Source: Rhizobiaceae bacterium (GTDB lineage: Bacteria; Pseudomonadota; Alphaproteobacteria; Rhizobiales; Rhizobiaceae). From it: a stretch of 64,000 nucleotides of DNA. The position numbers were made by a program, and so were the translations under genes. Positions 44,127-52,498 of the stretch are shown here, in pieces; position 1 is the stretch's first letter, and each line of letters starts with the position of its first letter. The notes under the pieces were generated by a model. That model had not been told where the DNA came from. It saw only the letters and a list, made by a program, of their open reading frames with translations, and searched no databases. The stretch covers positions 186,001 to 250,000 of the forward strand of contig JAILWO010000001.1 of assembly GCA_025698895.1 (NCBI GenBank). The letters run 5' to 3'.

Positions 44127-45380
44127 TCAGTGCGCGACAGCGGCCGCCGCCGCCTCGTCGATCAGCCTGCCGGTGCGAAAGCGCTCCAGCGTGAAGGGGG
44201 CGTTGATCGGGTGCGGATTGTCGTTGGCGATCGTGTGGGCGAAGACATGGCCGGAACCCGGCGTCGCCTTGAAGCCGCCCGTTCCCCAGCCGCAATTGAC
44301 GTAGAGGCCCGGCACCGGCGTCTTGGCCAGGATCGGCGAACGGTCGGGCGTGACGTCGACGATGCCGCCCCAGGAGCGCAGCATCTTCATGCGGGTGAAG
44401 ATCGGGAACATCTCGCAAATCGCCGCCAGCGTGTGCTCGAGGATGTGCAGTCCGCCGGTCTGCGAATAGGAGATGTACTGGTCGGTACCCGCGCCGATCA
44501 CCAGTTCGCCCTTGTCGGACTGGGAGATGTAGGCGTGCACGGTGTTGGACATGACCACGCAGGGGAAGACCGGCTTGACCGGCTCCGACACCAGGGCCTG
44601 CAGCGGATAGCTTTCCAGTGGCATGCGCAGGCCGGCCATGCCCATCAGCACCGAACTGTGCCCGGCCGCCACCACGCCGATCTTTTTCGCGCCGATGAAC
44701 CCGCGCGACGTCTCGACGCCCGTTACATGTCCGTTCGACGAGCGGCGTATTCCCGTCACCTCGCAGTTCTGGATGATGTCGACCCCGCGCGCCGACGCCG
44801 CGCGCGCGTAACCCCAAGCCACGGCGTCATGGCGCGCCGTCCCGCCGCGCCGCTGCAGGGCCGCGCCCATGACCGGATAGCGGGCATCCCTCGAGATATT
44901 GAGCGGCGGGCAGTATTCCTTCGCCTGCTCAGGCGTCAGCCACTCATTGTCGACACCGTTCAGCCGGTTGGAATGGATGTGGCGCTTGAACACCTGCACG
45001 TCGTGCACATTATGGGCCAGCATCATGACGCCGCGCGGCGAGTACATGACGTTGTAGTTGAGGTCCTGCGAAAGCCCGTCCCACAGCCTGACGGCATGGT
45101 CGTAGATGCCGGCCGATTCGTCATAGAGATAGTTGGAGCGGATAATGGTGGTGTTGCGGCCCGTATTGCCGCCGCCAAGCCACCCCTTCTCGAGAACGGC
45201 GACATTGGTGACGCCGTGTTCCTTCGCCAGGTAATAGGCGGTGGCCAGCCCGTGGCCGCCCGCGCCGACGATGACGACGTCGTAGCCGGATTTCGGCTCT
45301 GGGGAGCCCCATTGCTCCTGCCAGCCGGAATGACCGCGCATCGCCTCGCGCGCGATTGCAAACACCGAATATTTGCGCAT
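44127..45380 (-). CDS. soxB: Sarcosine oxidase beta subunit
   Basis: A 417-residue flavoprotein subunit with non-covalent FAD and covalent FMN. The dinucleotide motif is [19 protein letters not shown]; later segments are [16 protein letters not shown] and [16 protein letters not shown] chose the ATG at 45380 ([12 protein letters not shown]), which gives the usual 417-residue length; a 40-residue extension upstream has no similarity. It begins the soxBDAG operon, facing the OpgB-like gene across a 190-bp gap. The glyA and purU genes that often accompany it are not in this window. Confidence 0.96.
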   Translation of the reverse strand: MRKYSVFAIAREAMRGHSGWQEQWGSPEPKSGYDVVIVGAGGHGLATAYYLAKEHGVTNVAVLEKGWLGGGNTGRNTTIIRSNYLYDESAGIYDHAVRLWDGLSQDLNYNVMYSPRGVMMLAHNVHDVQVFKRHIHSNRLNGVDNEWLTPEQAKEYCPPLNISRDARYPVMGAALQRRGGTARHDAVAWGYARAASARGVDIIQNCEVTGIRRSSNGHVTGVETSRGFIGAKKIGVVAAGHSSVLMGMAGLRMPLESYPLQALVSEPVKPVFPCVVMSNTVHAYISQSDKGELVIGAGTDQYISYSQTGGLHILEHTLAAICEMFPIFTRMKMLRSWGGIVDVTPDRSPILAKTPVPGLYVNCGWGTGGFKATPGSGHVFAHTIANDNPHPINAPFTLERFRTGRLIDEAAAAAVAH

Positions 45381-45570
45381 TTCGTCCGCTTTCAGACCTG
45401 CCGAACCAAGCCGCGCATCGCCGCGCCAAGCCATAGCACTAGCCAAATCCGCGTCCAGGAAAATGCCCTGTTTGCGACGGTGCGAGTTCGCTTTGCGCAA
45501 GACGACGGCACACGACAGGAACCGCCCCTCCGCGGGTTAGGGTTAACCGAAGGTTTCGCTGGCCTGGGCA

Positions 45571-47274
45571 ATGCAAAGAATGTTTCGTCGACCAATGAAA
45601 CTCCGCCACGCCCTGGACACGCTCGCGCGCCTTGCGATCCATCCGCTCGTCGTGGCGGCGACCGTCTCGGCGGCCGTTGCCGCGCTCTTTCTCGTCGAGC
45701 GGGAGTTGCGCAACATGCCCTTCATTCTGGCGGTCGGGCTGTGTATCGCAGTCGTGATCGGCCTTCCGACACGACGCCCGCGCTTCGCCGCCTACGCCAC
45801 GGTGGCGACGATGCTGACGATCGCCGCCGCGTCGGTGGTGAAGTACCGGATGAAAGGCTTCGACCTCCACGTTTATGATTTTGGCTTCACCGGCGGCGAC
45901 ACGGACGCGGCGATGTTCCTTGTTGCGGAATATCCCGGTCTGGTGGTCCCGATACTGGCTGCAATCGCGACGGCGGTTCTGGGGCTCGCGCTCGTCTACC
46001 GGGCCGAACCCGAGATCACTGGAGAGCGGCTGGCCGCGACCGCCTGGCTGATGCCGGCGGCGGCGCTCGGTCTGATCGCGGGCTACCCGCTCAAGCAGGA
46101 GGAGCCACGCTACTTTCACTATGTCAGCGGCTTCAACGGCTCCGCCTTCTACGTGTCGCTGCTGGACCTGCAGTATCTGTTTACCGCCACCAGGCTCGAG
46201 GAGAGGTTGCGCGAGACGGCGCCACAGCCGGCCTTTTCGCGAGCCACGGCATGCGAGGGGCCGAAGCCCGATATCGTGCTCGTGCTGAGCGAAAGCCATG
46301 TCGATCCGGCGGTGCTGCCGGGCGTTGAAAACGCCCCGGACCTGTCGCGAAGCTTCGCCTCCGACGACGGCCGCAAGCGCGACATGTTCGTCGAGACCTT
46401 CGGCGGCGGAACCTGGGTCACGCATCTGTCGCTGCTGACGAGCCTTTCGGCGGCCGATTTCGACTTCATGGGCCCTTATCTGACCACCCATCTCGACGGG
46501 AAGGTCAAGGGTGCCTTGCCTCAGGTGCTGTCCGATTGCGGCTACCGGACGGCCGCCCTGCTGCCGATGAAGGACGGTTTCGTCAATGAAGGGCCGTTCC
46601 TGCGATCGATCGGGGTGGAGACGGTGCTCGATTACGACGCGATCGGCGCCAGCGAATATGCCCATCGCGACCGCTTCTATTTCGACCGGGCCGCCGGGTT
46701 CATCAAGCAGCATCGGCAGGACGATGGACGGCCGCTGTTCCTGACCATCGCGACGATGTTCGCCCATTCGCCCTATGACGGGCCAGCGGCGGAGGGGCCG
46801 CAGGAGATTGCGAGCGACATCGCGGGTGATCCGGAGACGAACGAATATATGCGTCGGGTCGCCATCTCCCGCGGTGATCTGGAGCGGTTTCTTCAACGGC
46901 TGAAGACCGGCCGGCCGACGGTCGCGGTCGAGTATGGCGATCACCACCCCTACATCTCCAGAAAGGCGCTTGATGCAGCGGCGGAGCGCAACACGCTGGC
47001 CGACTTGCGCTCGGATGCCTACCGCACGCATTTCGCGGTCCATTCCTTCGGACACCCGCTGGATATGGATGCCTTCGGCGAAGGACCGCTCGACGTGGGA
47101 TTTCTTGCTGCCTCCCTGCTGGAGGCCGCCGGGCTTCCCTCATCCGAGATGTTCACCGAACTGGCCCGCTTGCGCCGGCTCTGCGCCGGCCGCTTTCATG
47201 ATTGCAAAGACCGCGCCATCATAGACCGGCATCTGCGCCGCCGGGTCGATTCGGGACTGCTCGCGCTGTTCTGA
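45571..47274 (+). CDS. Membrane sulfatase-fold phosphoglycerol transferase, OpgB/LtaS-like
   Basis: A 567-residue protein with about five N-terminal membrane helices (residues about 25-175) and a large periplasmic sulfatase-fold domain (PF00884). PDIVLVLSESHVDP begins the catalytic domain. GGGTWVTHLSLLTSL holds the probable Thr nucleophile, and AHSPYDG and EYGDHHPYI the metal and phosphate ligands. That residue set matches phosphoglycerol or phosphoethanolamine transferases rather than true sulfatases. In rhizobia CgmB uses this chemistry to decorate cyclic glucans, which is suggestive given ndvB in this window. Three in-frame Met codons (45571, 45580, 45595) make the start uncertain. Confidence 0.82.
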   Translation: MQRMFRRPMKLRHALDTLARLAIHPLVVAATVSAAVAALFLVERELRNMPFILAVGLCIAVVIGLPTRRPRFAAYATVATMLTIAAASVVKYRMKGFDLHVYDFGFTGGDTDAAMFLVAEYPGLVVPILAAIATAVLGLALVYRAEPEITGERLAATAWLMPAAALGLIAGYPLKQEEPRYFHYVSGFNGSAFYVSLLDLQYLFTATRLEERLRETAPQPAFSRATACEGPKPDIVLVLSESHVDPAVLPGVENAPDLSRSFASDDGRKRDMFVETFGGGTWVTHLSLLTSLSAADFDFMGPYLTTHLDGKVKGALPQVLSDCGYRTAALLPMKDGFVNEGPFLRSIGVETVLDYDAIGASEYAHRDRFYFDRAAGFIKQHRQDDGRPLFLTIATMFAHSPYDGPAAEGPQEIASDIAGDPETNEYMRRVAISRGDLERFLQRLKTGRPTVAVEYGDHHPYISRKALDAAAERNTLADLRSDAYRTHFAVHSFGHPLDMDAFGEGPLDVGFLAASLLEAAGLPSSEMFTELARLRRLCAGRFHDCKDRAIIDRHLRRRVDSGLLALF

Positions 47275-47284
47275 ATGGTCCGGT

Positions 47285-48244
47285 ATGGACACCGCATGTC
47301 TCTTCGGCCGGACCTTCGATGTGAGTTCATACAGTCTTGAATCAGAACGGTTACGCCAGCGCCTGTGGTCGCTGCTGGGCGGGCCGCCGCTGTCGCGCCA
47401 ACCGTCGATCATCTCGCGCCAGATCGCCGGGCAGGCGGTAGAGGGTGCTGTCGTGGAGGACCTGCTTCTCGACCTGAACGGGATCGAGCCGGTGCCGGCG
47501 CTTTTCCTGCGCCCGCGGGCGGTGGAGCGGCCGCCGCTCGTCCTTTACGCCCATGCGCATGGGAACAATTATGACATGGGCCGCAACGAACTCGTCACCG
47601 GCAGGCCGGCGCTCCAGCAACCAGCCTACGGCCATGCGCTGGTCGAACGAGGCTATGCTGTTCTGGCCATCGACAACTGGCTTTTCGGCGACCGCCCGCG
47701 GCACGGTGGCGAGAACGCCTTCGCCAAGGGACGCCTTCTTGGCGGCGATACCGTCTTCGGCATGATGCTGCGAGACAATCAGGCGGCGCTGACCCTGGCG
47801 GTGAGCGAACTGGATGTCGATTCCGATCGCGTGGCCGTCATGGGCCTTTCCATGGGCGCGTCGATCGCCTGGTGGCTGACCGCCCTCGACGAACGGATCA
47901 GGGTCTGCGTCGACCTGTGCTGCATGACGGACTTCGAGACCGCGATCCGAACAGGAGGCATTGACGGCCACGGCCTCTACTATTGCGTGCCGGGACTGTT
48001 GCGTGAGTTCTCGACAGCCTCGATCAATGTCCTCACCGTCCCCCGGCCGCATCTGTCGCTGAATGGCCGCTTCGATCCGCTGACGCCCGAGGCAGGCCTC
48101 GAGGCGGTCGGAATCCGGCTGGGTGCCGCTTACGCGGCGGCGGGCGCCCCGGATGCGTGGCGCATGGAGGTTCATGACTGCGGTCACGTCGAGACACCGG
48201 CGATGCGCCTGTCCGCCCTGGCGTTCCTCCGCAAATGGTTGTGA
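47285..48244 (+). CDS. Alpha/beta hydrolase
   Basis: A 319-residue cytoplasmic esterase/hydrolase-type protein. Oxyanion-side HAHGNNYDMG, nucleophile elbow GLSMGAS, acid Asp in LNGRFDPLTP, and base His in HDCGHVETPAM give a complete catalytic triad. The arrangement resembles the dienelactone-hydrolase/acetyl-xylan-esterase-like group. It follows the OpgB-like gene by ten bases in the same direction, so co-transcription is likely, but the substrate is not indicated. No signal peptide. Confidence 0.82.
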   Translation: MDTACLFGRTFDVSSYSLESERLRQRLWSLLGGPPLSRQPSIISRQIAGQAVEGAVVEDLLLDLNGIEPVPALFLRPRAVERPPLVLYAHAHGNNYDMGRNELVTGRPALQQPAYGHALVERGYAVLAIDNWLFGDRPRHGGENAFAKGRLLGGDTVFGMMLRDNQAALTLAVSELDVDSDRVAVMGLSMGASIAWWLTALDERIRVCVDLCCMTDFETAIRTGGIDGHGLYYCVPGLLREFSTASINVLTVPRPHLSLNGRFDPLTPEAGLEAVGIRLGAAYAAAGAPDAWRMEVHDCGHVETPAMRLSALAFLRKWL

Positions 48245-48272
48245 CGCAAGGCCTTCGGGCAGAAACTGCCTG

Positions 48273-48301
48273 TGGACAATTGCCGCTGATTCTGCTAATC
48301 G
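48273..48301 (+). promoter_or_regulatory. Possible rpsU promoter
   Basis: TGGACA (48273-48278) and TAATCG (48296-48301) are spaced 17 bases, about 80 bases before the rpsU start. The -10 match is modest. Confidence 0.3.
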
Positions 48302-48379
48302 CGCGCATCCTGCGGCGGGGTCGGCCTCGACGCGGGCTGTTTCCGTGAATGTTGCGCCCTCGAAACCAAGGATCGCCAG

Positions 48380-48619
48380 GTGCAGGTACTCGTCCGCGAC
48401 AATAATGTCGATCAGGCGCTTCGCGCGCTCAAGAAGAAGATGCAGCGCGAAGGCATATTCCGCGAAATGAAGATGCGCGGACATTATGAAAAGCCCTCCG
48501 AAAAGCGTGCGCGGGAAAAGGCGGAAGCCGTTCGCCGTGCCCGCAAGCTCGCCCGCAAGCGCGCCCAGCGCGAGGGTCTTGTACCGGGCGGCAGGGCCGT
48601 GGCGGCCGCGGCGCGCTGA
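48380..48619 (+). CDS. rpsU: 30S ribosomal protein S21
   Basis: A 79-residue basic protein of the small ribosomal subunit. [20 protein letters not shown] is the S21 signature start, followed by [20 protein letters not shown] and a long Arg/Lys/Ala helix. Alphaproteobacterial S21 has the same length and C-terminal extension (VPGGRA...). It starts with GTG, with AAGGA eight bases upstream. It is monocistronic: its stop codon lies in the loop of a terminator. Confidence 0.96.
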   Translation: MQVLVRDNNVDQALRALKKKMQREGIFREMKMRGHYEKPSEKRAREKAEAVRRARKLARKRAQREGLVPGGRAVAAAAR

Positions 48620-48631
48620 GCGCCGCTTTTT
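48608..48631 (+). terminator. Terminator overlapping the rpsU stop codon
   Basis: GCGGCGC pairs with GCGCCGC across a GCTGA loop, followed by five T residues. The TGA stop of rpsU (48617-48619) falls inside the loop, so translating ribosomes would mask the 5' arm. Confidence 0.85.
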
Positions 48632-48781
48632 CGTCCTTTTCCGGATATACCGGCAGGGCGGGGTGGCGTCGAGCCGCCGCCGCCCTTCGCGCATTGAGGG
48701 CGGAGATGGGATCGCGTCTCTGGAGGGACCGGCGCGCAACACCGCGACATGGCCGCGAGGCCGAAGGAGAGTGACGGGGCA

Positions 48782-49642
48782 ATGGCGACTGACATGACCG
48801 GAACGACAAGGGGCACGGCCCGACTGCGGATGCTGGCGACGGTGGCCGCGATGACGGCGCTGGCCGCTCTCGCGGGATGCCAGACGGCGACCGTGTCCGA
48901 TCTCGCCGTGGTCGAGGAAGCGCAGGGCTCGGAAGAGAACATCGCCTCGCTTTCGGCGGTCATCCAGCGCAGCCCGCGCGATCCGGAAGCCTACAACGTG
49001 CGCGGTTCGGCCTATGGCCGCGGCGGCAAATATCGTGAGGCGCTCAAGGATTTCGACACTGCGATCGAGCTCAATCCGTCCTTTTATCAGGCCTATGCCA
49101 ACCGCGCGTTGATCCATTCCTATCTCGGCAACGACGCGGCGGCGATCGCCGATTACAACCGCGCGCTTCAGATCAACTCGAACTACGATGTAGCCTATAT
49201 CGGACGCGGCAACGTCTATCGTCGCGCAGGGCGCGTCAACGAAGCCTTCTCCGACTTCCAGCGCGCCATCCAGCTCGATACCACCGACGCGCGCGCCTAT
49301 CACAATCGCGGCCTGCTCTATCAGTCGCGCGGGCAGCATGAATTCGCCATCGAGGATTTCGCGACGGCGATCTCGCTCGCTCCCGACGCGCCCGCCCCCT
49401 ACAATGGCCGCGGCATCTCCTATCTGGCCACGGGCAGCCAGGAGAATGCCTTCGCCGACTTCAACCGCGCGATCACGCTCGACGACAGCGTGGCGGAAAG
49501 CTGGGCCAACCAGGCGCTGATCTACGAACAGCGCGGCGACAAGGCCAGGGCGCGCAAATCCTATGCCCGCGCGGTCCAGCTCGACAGTTCCTACAGGCCC
49601 GCCGTCGACGGGCTGGCGCGAACCGGCGGCGCCAGCAGCTGA
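48782..49642 (+). CDS. Tetratricopeptide-repeat lipoprotein
   Basis: A 286-residue envelope lipoprotein. The signal peptide ends with the lipobox LAALAGC, with Cys near residue 33. The rest is about six TPR units from YNVRGSAYGRGGKYREALKD to the repeat ending SYARAVQLDSSY, a scaffold for protein-protein contacts. NlpI-like proteins of this type help envelope biogenesis, and this form is widespread in Hyphomicrobiales. I chose the ATG at 48782; AAGGAGA is 11 bases upstream. A second Met at 48794 is possible. It is followed by a DUF992 gene with a structured leader. Confidence 0.88.
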   Translation: MATDMTGTTRGTARLRMLATVAAMTALAALAGCQTATVSDLAVVEEAQGSEENIASLSAVIQRSPRDPEAYNVRGSAYGRGGKYREALKDFDTAIELNPSFYQAYANRALIHSYLGNDAAAIADYNRALQINSNYDVAYIGRGNVYRRAGRVNEAFSDFQRAIQLDTTDARAYHNRGLLYQSRGQHEFAIEDFATAISLAPDAPAPYNGRGISYLATGSQENAFADFNRAITLDDSVAESWANQALIYEQRGDKARARKSYARAVQLDSSYRPAVDGLARTGGASS

Positions 49643-49645
49643 CAT

Positions 49646-49706
49646 TTCTCCGGAACCCGGCACACGGCGCATGAGTTGATGCGCCATGGGACGACAATCC
49701 GGAGAA
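49646..49706 (+). promoter_or_regulatory. RBS-sequestering nested hairpin
   Basis: TTCTCCGG (49646-49653) pairs perfectly with CCGGAGAA (49699-49706), which contains the GGAG ribosome site of the next gene. An inner GGCGCAT/ATGCGCC hairpin (49666-49685) brings the two arms together. The fold would hide the ribosome site of the DUF992 gene. Confidence 0.55.
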
Positions 49707-49712
49707 TTCGAC

Positions 49713-50201
49713 ATGAAACGACTGATTCTATCGACCTGCGCCGCCTCCCTGCTGGCTCTGGGAACCGTCGCGCACGCACAGGACGACGACCGTGTCGAAG
49801 TCGGCATTCTCGACTGCATCATCGAGGGTGGCACGGGCTTCGTCTTCACATCCGAGAAGGATCTGCGCTGTGAATTCCAGGGCGTCGAGGCGGGAAGGCC
49901 CGCCGAGCCATATTTCGGGGTAGTGCGCAAATTCGGCCTCGACGTCGGCGTGACCGGCGAACAGGTGATGCGCTGGGCCGTCTTCGCGCCGACCGATGAT
50001 CCATTCGGCCCCGGCGCCCTCGCCGGCGACTATGTCGGAGCCACCGCGGAAGCCACGGCCGGCGTCGGCGCGGGCGCGAACGTGCTGGTCGGCGGCTCCA
50101 ACCAGACGATCACGCTGCAGCCGGTCAGCCTGCAGGCCCAGACCGGCCTGAATCTCGCGCTCGGCGTGACCGAGTTCCAGCTGCGCACCACAGTGGACTG
50201 A
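49713..50201 (+). CDS. DUF992 secreted protein
   Basis: A 162-residue exported protein with a Sec signal ending near VAHA. The DUF992 pattern is clear: VGILDCIIEGGTGFVFTSEKDLRCEF, read here in two parts (VGILDCIIEGGTGF, then VFTSEKDLRCEF), with the conserved Cys pair (residues 35 and 53) that may form a disulfide. A glycine/alanine-rich middle (GATAEATAGVGAGANVLVGG) follows. The family is alphaproteobacterial, periplasmic and of unknown function. I chose the ATG at 49713; its GGAG ribosome site lies in the predicted hairpin above. A strong terminator ends the transcript. Confidence 0.88.
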   Translation: MKRLILSTCAASLLALGTVAHAQDDDRVEVGILDCIIEGGTGFVFTSEKDLRCEFQGVEAGRPAEPYFGVVRKFGLDVGVTGEQVMRWAVFAPTDDPFGPGALAGDYVGATAEATAGVGAGANVLVGGSNQTITLQPVSLQAQTGLNLALGVTEFQLRTTVD

Positions 50202-50209
50202 CCAAGCCG

Positions 50210-50240
50210 CCGGCGCGGACGGCTGTCCGCGCCGGTTCCT
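50210..50240 (+). terminator. Terminator of the DUF992 gene
   Basis: CCGGCGCGGAC pairs perfectly (11 bp) with GTCCGCGCCGG across a GGCT loop, followed by TTCCT. It begins eight bases after the stop codon. Confidence 0.78.
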
Positions 50241-50353
50241 CCGGGGGCGTCCTTCTCCCTTCCCGCACGACGGGCGGGCCGTGAGCGGCCTTGCAGCCCG
50301 GTTGCGGCGGGGCTATACCCCCGCCGCGCGCAGGCCGCCCGGAGGCGTCGACC

Positions 50354-51811
50354 TTGACCAGTCACTATCTTCGCTCGGCGACCTTCGTTACCTCCGTTTT
50401 CGTCTTCTACATCGCCGCCGCAATGCTCGTGCCGGCGCTCGTCGATCTCTACCAGTCCAACGCGGACTGGCAGGTTTTCGCGCTGTCGGCCGCGCTCGTG
50501 GGAGGGATCGCAATCGGCGCGGGTGCCGCCACGCAGGGCGCCATGCCGCCTGTCTCGAAGCGCTTCGCGTTCCTGCTCGTCAACGCGCTCTGGGCCGCGA
50601 CCGGAATCGCCGGCGCGGTTCCGTTCCTGGAATCCTCGATCGACATGAGCATTGCCGATGCGGTTTTCGAATCCGTGTCGGGTCTCACCACCACCGGCTC
50701 GACGGTCATCTCCGGTCTCGACAACCTGCCGCCCGGCCTGCTGCTGTGGCGTTCCCTGCTGCAATGGATCGGCGGGATCGGCGTCATCGCGCTTGGCCTG
50801 TTCGTTCTGCCGTTCCTCAAGATCGGCGGCATCTCCTATCTGCGCATCGAATCGTCCGACATCGGCGACCGGCCCTTCGCGCGCCTGTCGACTTTCCTGC
50901 TCGCGCTGGTCGCGATCTATGTGCTTCTCACCCTGGCCTGCGCGCTTGCCTATCTTCTGGTGGGGATGAGCGCGTTCGATGCCGTCAATCATGCGATGAC
51001 CACGCTGTCGACCGGCGGTTTCTCGACCCATGACAGTTCGCTCGGCTTCTATGCCGATCGTCCTGCGGTCCTGTGGGTCGGAACCGTATTCATGTTCATC
51101 GGCGCGCTACCCTTTTCGATTCTCATCTTTCTGGCCGTTCGCGGGCGAATGGATCCAGCCGGTGACCCGCAGATCAGGGTCTTCCTCGGCTACTGCGTCG
51201 CCTTCACGCTGGCGGTCGCGATCTATTGGCGGCTGACGGCGGACGTGCCCTTCATCCAGGCGCTGACGCATTCGGCCTTCAACTTCACCTCGATCATAAC
51301 CACGACGGGATATGCCAGCTCGGACTATTCGACCTGGGGCCCGTTCGTGGTGATGTGCGCTCTGGCCGCCACGTTCCTGGGCGGCTGTTCGGGATCGACG
51401 TCTGGCGGCATCAAGGCCTATCGCTTCTACATCTTGTTTAGGATGCTGGGGAGTGGCCTCGAAAAGCTGATGCGCCAGGACTCGGTGAAGTCGATGAATT
51501 ACGGCTCCCGCCGCCTCGAGCCGGACATGGAAGCAGCGGTCGCGCTGTTCGTTGCCGTCTTCCTGCTCTTGCTGGTGGTGTTCTCGGTCCTGCTGTCATT
51601 GACCGGCCTTGATCTCGTCACGGCCTTCTCCGGCGCCCTCACCGCCATGACCAATGTCGGCCCGGGTCTCGGTGCCGTCATCGGCCCCGCCGGCAATTTC
51701 GCGACGCTGAGCGACACGGCGAAATGGATCCTCATCGTCGCCATGCTGCTCGGCCGGCTCGAAATCCTGGCTGTGCTGGTTCTGCTGTCGCCGGCCTTCT
51801 GGCGCTGGTAG
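50354..51811 (+). CDS. trkH: TrkH/KtrB-family potassium transporter
   Basis: A 485-residue K+ translocating subunit with four pore repeats. Their filter segments read SGLTTTGSTV, TLSTGGFST, SIITTTGYASSD and MTNVGPGLG, in the right order. EGGCSGSTSGG-like loop is present as FLGGCSGSTSGGIKAYRF before the last repeat. The likely start is TTG at 50354, with GGAGG eight bases upstream; the longer frame begins in Pro/Arg-rich non-membrane sequence. No trkA-type regulatory gene is adjacent, as is common when trkH lies alone. Confidence 0.92.
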   Translation: MTSHYLRSATFVTSVFVFYIAAAMLVPALVDLYQSNADWQVFALSAALVGGIAIGAGAATQGAMPPVSKRFAFLLVNALWAATGIAGAVPFLESSIDMSIADAVFESVSGLTTTGSTVISGLDNLPPGLLLWRSLLQWIGGIGVIALGLFVLPFLKIGGISYLRIESSDIGDRPFARLSTFLLALVAIYVLLTLACALAYLLVGMSAFDAVNHAMTTLSTGGFSTHDSSLGFYADRPAVLWVGTVFMFIGALPFSILIFLAVRGRMDPAGDPQIRVFLGYCVAFTLAVAIYWRLTADVPFIQALTHSAFNFTSIITTTGYASSDYSTWGPFVVMCALAATFLGGCSGSTSGGIKAYRFYILFRMLGSGLEKLMRQDSVKSMNYGSRRLEPDMEAAVALFVAVFLLLLVVFSVLLSLTGLDLVTAFSGALTAMTNVGPGLGAVIGPAGNFATLSDTAKWILIVAMLLGRLEILAVLVLLSPAFWRW

Positions 51812-51864
51812 CCGGCCTTCGGCGCAACGCGAAACGGCCCGCCGATGGCTACGCGTAGTCAACC

Positions 51865-52437
51865 TCAGCCGTCGAGACCTGGCTGGAAATGATCGACCGC
51901 GAAGCCGTACAGCACCTTCAGCATGAAGAGCTGCGCCACCACGATCAGATAGACGGGAAGCTGAAGCGCCAGCGGTATGGCCACGAAACCCACGGCAAGA
52001 AGGACGCCGCCGGCAAAAGGCTGCGCGCGGCGTTCCTTGAGCAGATTCACAATCGCCGCTCCAACGACGGTGTAGCCCCACACGGAAAGTGACCCGGCGA
52101 CGCCCTCGCCCAGCAGCACCGCCGCAACCGGCAGGTGAAAATGGATGGCGATGAAAATCCAGCGAGCAGCGGGCCGCGCGCTGTAGAATTGGTTGGTCGA
52201 CCAAGTGAAGTTCGCTGCGCAGCCGGCGAATATATCGAAAATCAGCAGCAGCGCGAGACCCGAGCGCCACAGCGGCAGGTCGGCGACTGCTTCCGGATGC
52301 AGCATGACCAGCGCGGCTGTCGCTGAGATCCCAAAGGCGAGAGTAATGGCCATTTCAGCCATAGTCGGCCGCTCGCCGAAAACTTCGTGCAGGAACGCCG
52401 GCGCCTTAACCGTTTTCAACAGGGCGGTTCTCCACAA
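51865..52437 (-). CDS. Polytopic membrane protein of unknown family
   Basis: A 190-residue protein with about six hydrophobic segments, including GLALLLIFDIFAGCAANF, WIFIAIHFHLPVAAVLL and LPVYLIVVAQLFMLKVLYGF. Polar or charged residues inside the helices (His, Asp, Asn) suggest transport or lipid chemistry, but I recognise no family. The start is unclear: a TTG at 52437 lacks a ribosome site and MAEMAITLAF (52362) is an alternative. It is convergent with trkH and shares orientation with pnt, 62 bases after it. Confidence 0.6.
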   Translation of the reverse strand: MWRTALLKTVKAPAFLHEVFGERPTMAEMAITLAFGISATAALVMLHPEAVADLPLWRSGLALLLIFDIFAGCAANFTWSTNQFYSARPAARWIFIAIHFHLPVAAVLLGEGVAGSLSVWGYTVVGAAIVNLLKERRAQPFAGGVLLAVGFVAIPLALQLPVYLIVVAQLFMLKVLYGFAVDHFQPGLDG

Positions 52438-52498
52438 ATGAAGTTGGCCCCGGCTACGGATCGACGTGGGCCAATCCAGAAAGAATGGATTTACTGGT

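Noticed and set aside
51850-51859. CTACGCGTAG palindrome between trkH and the 51865 gene
   Set aside because: Ten bases in a GC-rich gap with no regulator nearby; likely chance.
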